A DNA stretch of 64,000 bases from contig BLAL01000160.1 of assembly GCA_015698045.1 (NCBI GenBank), positions 558,001-622,000 of the forward strand. The letters run 5' to 3'. The position numbers were made by a program, and so were the translations under genes. The notes under the pieces are model-generated. The model was not told where the DNA came from and did no database searches. It saw only the letters and a list, made by a program, of their open reading frames with translations. Each line of letters begins with the position of its first letter. Position 1 is the stretch's first letter. Shown here in pieces: positions 56,751 through 64,000 of this stretch. Source of the DNA: Rhizophagus clarus (Eukaryota > Glomeromycota > Glomeromycetes > Glomerales > Glomeraceae).

Positions 56751-57598
56751 AAGTCTTTCGTTATTATTTAGAATAGGGACGTGAATGTGTACTCCTTTGA
56801 AATCTTTCGTTATTATTTATAATAGGGGACGTGAGCAGATATTGTATATCTAGGGGACGAAAAACAAAAAAGAAATAAAATATAAAAACTTTATGCAAGA
56901 AAACGAAGTGATGATGATTTATAAAATTACGTGGTAATAAAGTGTTATTTTATGAGAGAAACTAAGGCCCTCTATATATAAATTCATATTTTTTTTCTCA
57001 CGAGAAAATATAACATACGAGAAAATTTTTTACACCCTGCAATGCTACCTAATATAAACAATATATATGATGGATAAGCCCATTCATAAGTGGTGGTTAC
57101 CTGCTGATATGCTAGATATAGTAACAATACAGCCACTTTAGCATGAAAGAAAAGTTCCAAAAAAATAACGTATTTAATCTACAACTGATCTACCAAATTT
57201 ATTCTTGTTAATTTTTTCTTTAATAATTGTTTTATACTTTATGTAATATTTAATATCAAAAATTATTACACGATTAGAATTATTAATCACAGAGTATGGT
57301 GCTTGTATTGTAATGCCGTAATAACACTATTTTAATCATATAAGAAAAACCAATTTGCAATACGACTTTACCAGCTTAAAATAAGATCTCTAGATATCTG
57401 AATTATCTGATTTTCTCATGTGGTTAGAATTAATTATGGTATATGTAACCTTTATCGTTATTCTTGTGCCAAAAAAAATGATAGTTATAATTTAATCAAA
57501 TACAAATGCTAAAATTGAAATTTGCCATTCCAATTTTACATATAATTCATTTTATATTATATAAAGTTTTTAAAACGAAATTTTTTTATTTAAAGGAA
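56751..57598. other. AT-rich spacer
   Basis: Near 56757 and 56809 CTTTCGTTATTATTTA and GGGGACGTGA-like words occur twice, a diverged local duplication of about 52 bp spacing. Nothing coding is seen. Confidence 0.5.
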
Positions 57599-59352
57599 TC
57601 ACAGCCATATATTCTTTATCTTTCTCGTTCCAATTTTAAAATTACAACTTATAAATTTTCCTAATATATGATGTATCGGTATAATACTATCTTGTCTCAT
57701 ATCATAAAACTCATCTGTCCATAATTCTACATTACATGATTTTATGTCGTCATCTACTTGACAAAAATATCTTGTCCTGTGATCTTGAACAGGCCTGTAC
57801 CATTTAACTAACGCTAATGTATGAGTTAATGATCGTGAATTTTTTAAATAAATAGTATGTTCAAAATAAAATTGAACTTGACCGGGGTATATATCGATTG
57901 ATCCATCTTCTTGTACAAATCGAGCTAATATATACGAAGATTTTTCATGGTGAGCTGCCTAAACAGAACCATAGATGTCCGCCCCGATTCTTAGTCTACC
58001 GTATTGTATAATTTTATAGTTTATAACAATATCGTTATTTGGAACCGTTATAGAATAAATAGGAACGAAATTTTCTTCATACAAACTATCATAAAATTCT
58101 ACTAGTAGGTCCAAGATGTAGTTTGAGAGACAAGTTTCTTTGCATGGTTTCATTAATAACCCAGGAAAACGTTCTGTTCCATAAACTGATTCATCCTCAA
58201 TAAGCGAAAGCCTCAGAAAATTTTGATATTCGTCACTTGTAAAGTCGTCAAGTGCAGCAAGGCTGCCAGCAGATTTTCTAGGTTTTATAATGTCCAAAGT
58301 GGTATTTAAAATATTATCATCGCAATTCGTGAGAAAATAGTCGAGGAAGAAATTTTCGATCATGATTTTTATTAATTCAGTTTCAATGTTACGCTTGCTA
58401 TTTTTATACGATCCTAAATAAATTGGTCGAATTATTATTATAATTTAAGATAATGTGATTTCAAATCAGTAAAATTAAATACATACCAAGAATTCCGTTC
58501 ATTCTTTTGAAGCTAAAACACCAAAATGAGGATAAAGGTCCATAATCGAAAGCGCATTCACATATGTGAAGACATAAATGAAGGTTTAGGCTTATTTTTT
58601 CTTGTCTGTATTTTTTTCGATTAATTTGTTCATCTCAAGTAACTTTGTAAACGCTTCATCTAATTCACTTTTTTGTAGTGCACGACTTGTTAGAACCTTG
58701 CAAGCGCACACAAAATAAGCAAGGATTTTTCGATTGATCTCTCCCAAGAAGCTCCATGTGATAGGTATAGCAAAAATTAGAATAAACGTTTTCCACATAT
58801 CTGCCGTAAAATTTGAAAAACCATCACCAGTTGCTATTCTAACAGGATGACGACCAAGGTCACTTGGAAACTTTATCATGTCAGCTCGCTCTTGCATTAT
58901 TTTGAGTTTTTCGTCATTTAATATACCTTCACTGATCCAGAACTTCATTACAATCTACTTCGCTACCCCAAGAAAAAGACAGTGCATGGGATCAACTACA
59001 CAAAAGCGCACAGGATTAAAATAAGGCAATTGGTATATCTCCGACCAACAAACATGATACTGGAAGATATGGGCTTTCCGCGACTCTTCAGTTGCGTATT
59101 TCTTCCATTTACTTGCTTTTTCCCTTATTACATCAATATCTCTCTCAACAAACCAGTCGTCAATGTCTTCAAACCCCCCAAAATTGGGTTGATTGTTTAC
59201 CAAGTTTGCAGATTTATAGCATCGATAACATGCGATGCGAGCTGATATAAATCCACATAATTTTCGGGTAGCAGGAACGTCACTGGCACAACTTATGATC
59301 ACGCTACGGATAAAACGACCGTTGTTGTTTTCGTAGGTTTGTATACTTTGCT
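57599..59352 (-). pseudogene. Plavaka/CACTA-like transposase, 5'-truncated
   Basis: A DDE-type DNA transposase of the CMC (CACTA/Plavaka) group. In order on the minus strand: GRFIRSVIISCASDVPATRK (59255-59315), YRCYKSAN, FNPVRFCVVDPMHCLFLGVAK (about 58955-59010, the hallmark DPMH-LFLG), KFWISEG, GFSNFTADMWK, then YGPLSSFWCFSFKRMNGILG (about 58490-58560), and a C-terminal portion ending KNIWL at 57599. One intron is clear, 58414-58486 (GTATGT...TTTAG). Damage: TAG at the position of the tryptophan after LFLGVAK (58952-58954), a frame change in the A-rich stretch near 58595, and TAG at 57959-57961. The coding part stops near 59352 after a possible acceptor (GATTTCAG), where foldback-type DNA begins, so the 5' exons are missing. 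Confidence 0.85.
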
Positions 59353-59359
59353 GAAATCT

Positions 59360-59830
59360 TCAAATCCGCCACAATATCTTAACAATACATTTTCAACATT
59401 TTCACGATAACATCACAATTTTTTAAATGATATCGTGACGATATATTTATGATAATCTTAACGATACCTTTCAACATCCTCGCGATATTTGAAATTTGAT
59501 ATCGTTCTGATATCATTCTGATATTATATCGATTTATAGTGTCGATGTCGTGATGATGTTGAAATGGAAATTGTGATGTTATCGTGAAGATGTTGAAAAT
59601 GTATCATTAAGATTATCATAAATATATCGTCACGATATCATTTAATATATTGTCACGATATCATTTAAAAATTAATATTATCGTGAAGTTGTTGAAAATG
59701 TATCATTAGGATATTATAATTATGTCGTTATGGTATCATTAAGATCGCTAAATATTTTATTGAAATATCGTGACAACATTTAAACTGTATCAGGATGATA
59801 ATGAAACGTAGTAGATACATTCAATAAATT
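59360..59830. repeat. Foldback region with long imperfect inverted repeats
   Basis: The left arm at about 59383-59465 (ACATTTTCAACATTTTCACG, then ATGATATCGTGACGATATAT) pairs with a right arm at about 59565-59645 (AAATTGTGATGTTATCGTGA, then ATATCGTCACGATATCATTT), with only a few mismatches. A third, partial right-type copy follows at 59655-59720. Many nested GATATCGTNACGATATC-like palindromes occur. Related words recur as far as 60200 and at about 60735-60800. This may be the end of a transposon or a separate foldback element. Confidence 0.7.
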
Positions 59831-60901
59831 AAATCAATTTTAATTGGTTTAAATTAATTTGTTTATTAATTAATTAATATATATATATTTTTTATAATGC
59901 AATTATGACAATTATGATGTTTTAATTGTTATTTAATTGTTAAATATTGCGAATTACGGTAATTAAAGGAAGAATATCCCTATCTCTGGATAGGATGATA
60001 TAAAATAACGTGATGATATCAGTTCAACACTAATATTATCTTGAAACTTGTTTAAAATGTTGAATTGATAAGTTTCTCATTACGACGCAAGTTTCTGCGA
60101 AATTAAATATACGGTCGTGCCTGGTAAATTACTTAGACATCTCTCTTTCCGAATGCTAATATAAAACAATGTGATGATATCATTATGACGCTAGAACAAT
60201 TGCATTCCCAAGTATAAAAAAGAGGGGAAATAATACTATACCGAAACTTTCTTTACGCACATTCCGAATTTCGTCCGAATTTTGTCGCAAATATTATTAT
60301 ACACTACTATTAAAAAATTTTTCTTTTTTAAAAAAAAATAATAATAAATAGATAAATAAATAAAAAAATACATCTCGAATTTCTGTTATATTGTTAAAAA
60401 ATATTTCTAAACAATATTTGCACAGCGAGAGCTAAAATTTGTAAAATAATTAATATTATTATAAATAACTTTTTGTTTCGTACCTGTCAAGGTGTCGAAT
60501 AAACTATTTTTCAATGTTGAGATTACGCCAGAATAAAAAATAGACGCGTATATGATTGTTAATATTATTAAGAAATATTTTAAATAGACTGACAATATTA
60601 AAATGTAAGTTATTACAGTAAAATGTAGAGAATGGAGTAGAAATAACTGTCATGCGAATGTTTTAACAAACAAATAATGATTTTGATTGGATAATCAATA
60701 CAAACTCACATTATCACGTGATAAGTAATGGACCGGTCATGATACTATAACGATATCAAAACAATATTGTTGCATTTATTTAATAAAAAAAAGATACTGT
60801 ATCATTTTGATATTGTTAAAACAATAATAAATTTAATGAGTAAACGTAGTATAAACTTATATGTATATTGTAAATTTATTAACATAATATTACTAATAAA
60901 G
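59831..60901. other. AT-rich spacer between two Plavaka-type genes
   Basis: Scattered GTGATGATATCA words related to the foldback region. A 62-codon minus ORF at 60407-60595 has a hydrophobic start but no further support. Confidence 0.5.
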
Positions 60902-63900
60902 CTATATAGCCGTAAAATAATAATTATTTTTTATCCACAAATCAATTTTCGTATCATAGACAAAGTGAACTTTCTGTACGTGGTCAATTATTGATATCGG
61001 GAAGATTCTTCTCCAGCGAATGTCTTGGCTTGTCTGAATGCGAAAAAGAGGACATTTCAATACGTTGTGAATTCTGTTAATATTGTCAAACCAATCAATT
61101 GTAATAAAGGCATAATATTTATCATCATTGCCTTTGTATTTGAAGATCCCTTTTATAATCGCATAACATTCACCACTGTCTTCCTCGTGTATTGTTACGA
61201 CGTCACCAATATGAAGATGTACTTTGGAAAAGACGCCATCGCTTTCTTCCATAGTGTATGTCGCCAATTCATACCAGCCCATTTGAGAATATATAAGAGC
61301 TGACTTTTGTCCAATGTTCATAAATGAAAGAAGCAGCTCAGATTTGAAATTTGGCAAATTTTTCATGATATTTTCACGATCCTGACGGGACAAGCTTCTC
61401 TTTAAGATAATATTTGTAATAAAATCCACTGGAGATGAAATCGCTATATAAAATAAAATTACGTTAATAATTGCGGAAATATTATTATTATAAAATTGTA
61501 ATACAAACCTTCTTCATTTTCATCCAGTTTTTGTTCATTTGATACCTTGTCTTCAGTAATATACCAATTAGTCAATAAATTTCTAAAATTTGAGGACATA
61601 GTAGCAAAACCTCTACAAGGTTGTGATAATCTTTGATCTGCGCCTCCATCTACTAAATGACGAATTGCAAAGAGCGTAGTATACCGCTTTAACAAGTCTA
61701 GCTTGACATTCTTGCAATTTGTTCATGGTACCATTGCTTTAAAGATCTGATGCACCATCTCTTTGATACCAACTTGAGTGTTTATAAGAGTACCATAAGT
61801 CCTTGCATGCACCAGCAAGTGGATATTGATATGCAGGTTTGGTAAGTTAGCAAATTCAGGGAAAACCTAAAGCCACATTATTAAATAATATTTTATATAT
61901 TGATAAATAAAAAATAAAAAATTATATAAGAATTATGAATAATTGTACCTTTGGAAGAATTTTCATTTCTTCTTCAAGGCATTTTTGTAATTCGTCATAC
62001 GAATCTAATGTAAACTTGCTTTCAAAAACCATCCTCATTGTTTTTGCTACATATACCCAACAAGCAATTATTACATTTTTCGCCATATTAATGCGTGATT
62101 CTTGAATTCGTTGCAGAATGCTTCTGGATTCATTTTCCTTTAAGCTTGATGTTTCTAAAAAACTATTAAGTATAAAAGGCATTATCATAGCGAGCCTAAG
62201 ATAGTCAGACATCATGAAACTAGCATTGTGACTAATTGGATTTGGCAAACGAGACCATTTTTTTGGTTTCTCAAAGTTCTTCCAGGCTTTGATAAACTCG
62301 TCCTCTCCTTTTTGTGAAAATAATTCGCACCTGTGAAAATCAAAAAGCTTTATTAAAAGATTTTGTTCGTTACATATCTAGCTAAAGTTAATTAAATTCA
62401 AAGATCATACGTTAATTTAAGAAGTTGTCCAATCTTTCCAGCAGTTGCATGATATACATCTTGAGGTGTCTGTAGATGCCTTTCTCTTAGCAGCCTATCC
62501 AAAATGCTAGGCCTTGTTTTTAGTCCAAACTCAGTACAAAGTCGTCTTTGCCTTGTGGTAGCAGGTTCGTTAAATATCTCTTTAAATTGATCGTCAGTGA
62601 TGTGATGATATCTTGATGTTGCTGGTACATCCTGAGAGAAGTTGGTAAGTGATTCTCGAGAAGCTGTACAAGTGCGGCAACCTTTATTGGCATTATGTTG
62701 TAATACACCACACATGTCATTCCCTTGTGGTAAATCAGCAGTTACGACACCTAAATCGGCTATCACCCAAGCATCTTGGCCATTCACTTCCATTAATTTT
62801 CCTTGTTCGAATTCTTTCATTTCAGAAATAAATGAACATGAATTCATTGAAATTACCACCGAAAGGAACAAACCTGAGAACAAAGTGATTTTTGAGCAAC
62901 TTTCTTTGACGGGCAGGCATATTTCCAAACTGCACATAAACACCTCCTAACGAATAATAAACATTCCTAAATGTTCCAAAATCATCGTAGTATATGTCCA
63001 AAAACAGCTTATAAACCGGAATTGTTGGAGATGGTGGCTGCCTTATGCAAATATATTCCGAAGGATGTTGATAAGAAAACGTTGCATCACGAATATGCCA
63101 GTGTGTATGATGTTTATAAAGTATTTCGGTAATTCGTAGTGTATCTGCAGCAACCTTTTCTGAAATTTGTGATGTTGTTATTATCAAGAATGGTTCATCT
63201 TGTAACCAAACTTCTCCGGAAAGAGAGCGATTTTGTCTTAATTCTCCCTTAAAAGTTTCAGGCAAGTCACTATAATCTAGAACTTTTTGGATTCTCAGCC
63301 AATACTGTTGGTTCTCTTCATTTAATAATATCGCTCTCAATCTGCCAAGTTTTCGCTCATTGTCGTAATAGTAAACAAAATCGCCGCATTGGTATATCTC
63401 TATTATATACATATGAAAAAAGTGTTAGTCTCTTGTACTTTATTACTTCGCCTCTCTACCATCAGCTTGCATTTAATAAATAATTACCCCCTGATATCAT
63501 TAATTGTTCTTGACCGAAAAGAGGTGACTCTGCCCATAAGGTACCATGCCAGTACTCAGATTTTGTTTTTGAATTGACACCAGCACCAAAATACATTTCC
63601 TTTAATAGTGATGGGTTGTTAAGAACATTCCAAATGATATCACTTATTGAAAGTTGATATGCCATCTTTGAATCCTTTAAAGTTGATGGTGTTTTTTTTG
63701 ATGAAATTGAGATAGATTTTGCTGATATTGAGGGAAAAGGAAGACGCTCCCTTCATGCTCAAAATCTTCAAATATTCTTTACAATATGATCTCTATTAAA
63801 TTCTGGTCTCATGATAATGTCAACAAGATCTTCATATGCATTTGTTGAAATATTATGCTTATAAATCCAACAAAATAAGGCAGCAGTAGTTAAATTTTGA

Positions 63901-64000
63901 AAATATGGAGCAAAATCACTATCATAAGATGGTAACTTATCTTTAGCCAATGCTTTATCAATGAATAGCTTTTCTTCTGAGATATCAGAATCATGTCTTT
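60902..64000 (-). pseudogene. Large Plavaka-related transposase-type gene with BAH-like parts, runs off the right edge
   Basis: Five exons are readable on the minus strand: beyond 64000-63488, 63399-62411, 62330-61949, 61866-61509 and 61443-60902. All four introns (65-88 nt) are GT-AG and keep phase. Order: LTTAALFCWIYKHN; YWHGTLWAESPLFGQEQLM; a BAH-like CGDFVYYYDNERKLGRLRAI; VYYSLGGVYVQFGNMPARQ; ADLPQGNDMCGVLQHNANKG and CRTC; TPQDVYHATAGKIG in the place where Plavaka enzymes have DPMH-LFLG; LHINIHLLVHARTYG; and a last exon with a second BAH-like fold (IGDVVTIHEEDSGECYAIIKG). Damage: three TGA within six codons at 63753-63770, TGA at 61723-61725, and a one-base frame change near 62840. The DPMH catalytic position is replaced, so it may be a derived family that is moved in trans or has another role. 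Otherwise the gene is well preserved. Confidence 0.75.

Noticed and set aside
59300-59302. GTG as a start of the Plavaka-like ORF
   Set aside because: The family sequence GRFIRSV continues in frame upstream of it, so this is not a start.
63740-63775. An intron hiding the three clustered TGA codons
   Set aside because: No in-phase GT-AG pair around the cluster keeps the expected flanking sequence, and the residues between the stops still match the family.

Overview
The window looks like nuclear DNA of an arbuscular mycorrhizal fungus, most likely Rhizophagus or a close relative (inference). It is very AT-rich, introns are short (50-90 nt, GT-AG), and it holds three family types known to be expanded in that lineage: a MATA_HMG-type HMG-box protein, Sel1-repeat/TKL-like protein kinases, and many transposons including Plavaka/CACTA-like and hAT transposases. 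No rRNA, tRNA or CRISPR array could be supported.

Layout. 1-4.6 kb is AT-rich spacer. 4637-5473 (+) is an intact single-exon HMG-box gene. 5.5-14.4 kb is mostly spacer with short repeats. 14.43-16.66 kb is a 36-bp satellite in which every unit can fold into a hairpin. 16.8-17.6 kb holds several strong inverted repeats and a MITE-like element. 17634-25610 (+) is a complete-looking LINE: ORF1 with RRM-like folds and a CCHC knuckle, ORF2 with endonuclease, reverse transcriptase, RNase H and a zinc motif, a perfect 19-bp target-site duplication and an (AAAAT)n tail. 25.6-31 kb is spacer with a SINE-like element and a small acidic membrane-protein-like locus.

31-43 kb is a kinase neighbourhood: a decayed kinase (30966-32049 +), a second remnant (36282-36760 +), a Sel1-repeat-kinase gene (36968-39379 -), and a third remnant (about 42570-43205 -).

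43221-52695 is a young Ty3-like LTR retrotransposon read on the minus strand. Its LTRs are about 98-99% alike and it is flanked by ACGT. It is broken: a 918-bp non-autonomous Tc1/mariner-type element sits in its integrase region. It also carries an antisense ORF next to the 3' LTR.

53.4-64 kb is a transposon graveyard on the minus strand: a decayed hAT transposase that ends abruptly at a 173-bp tandem repeat, a CCHC zinc-knuckle ORF split by a stop, a 5'-truncated Plavaka-like transposase, a foldback region, and a large Plavaka-related gene with BAH-like parts that runs off the right edge. Introns are still readable in these DNA transposons, and most of their nonsense changes look like C-to-T or G-to-A transitions.

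The probable working host genes are the HMG-box gene and, with a caveat about one splice donor, the Sel1-kinase. Nearly everything else is mobile DNA or its remains.
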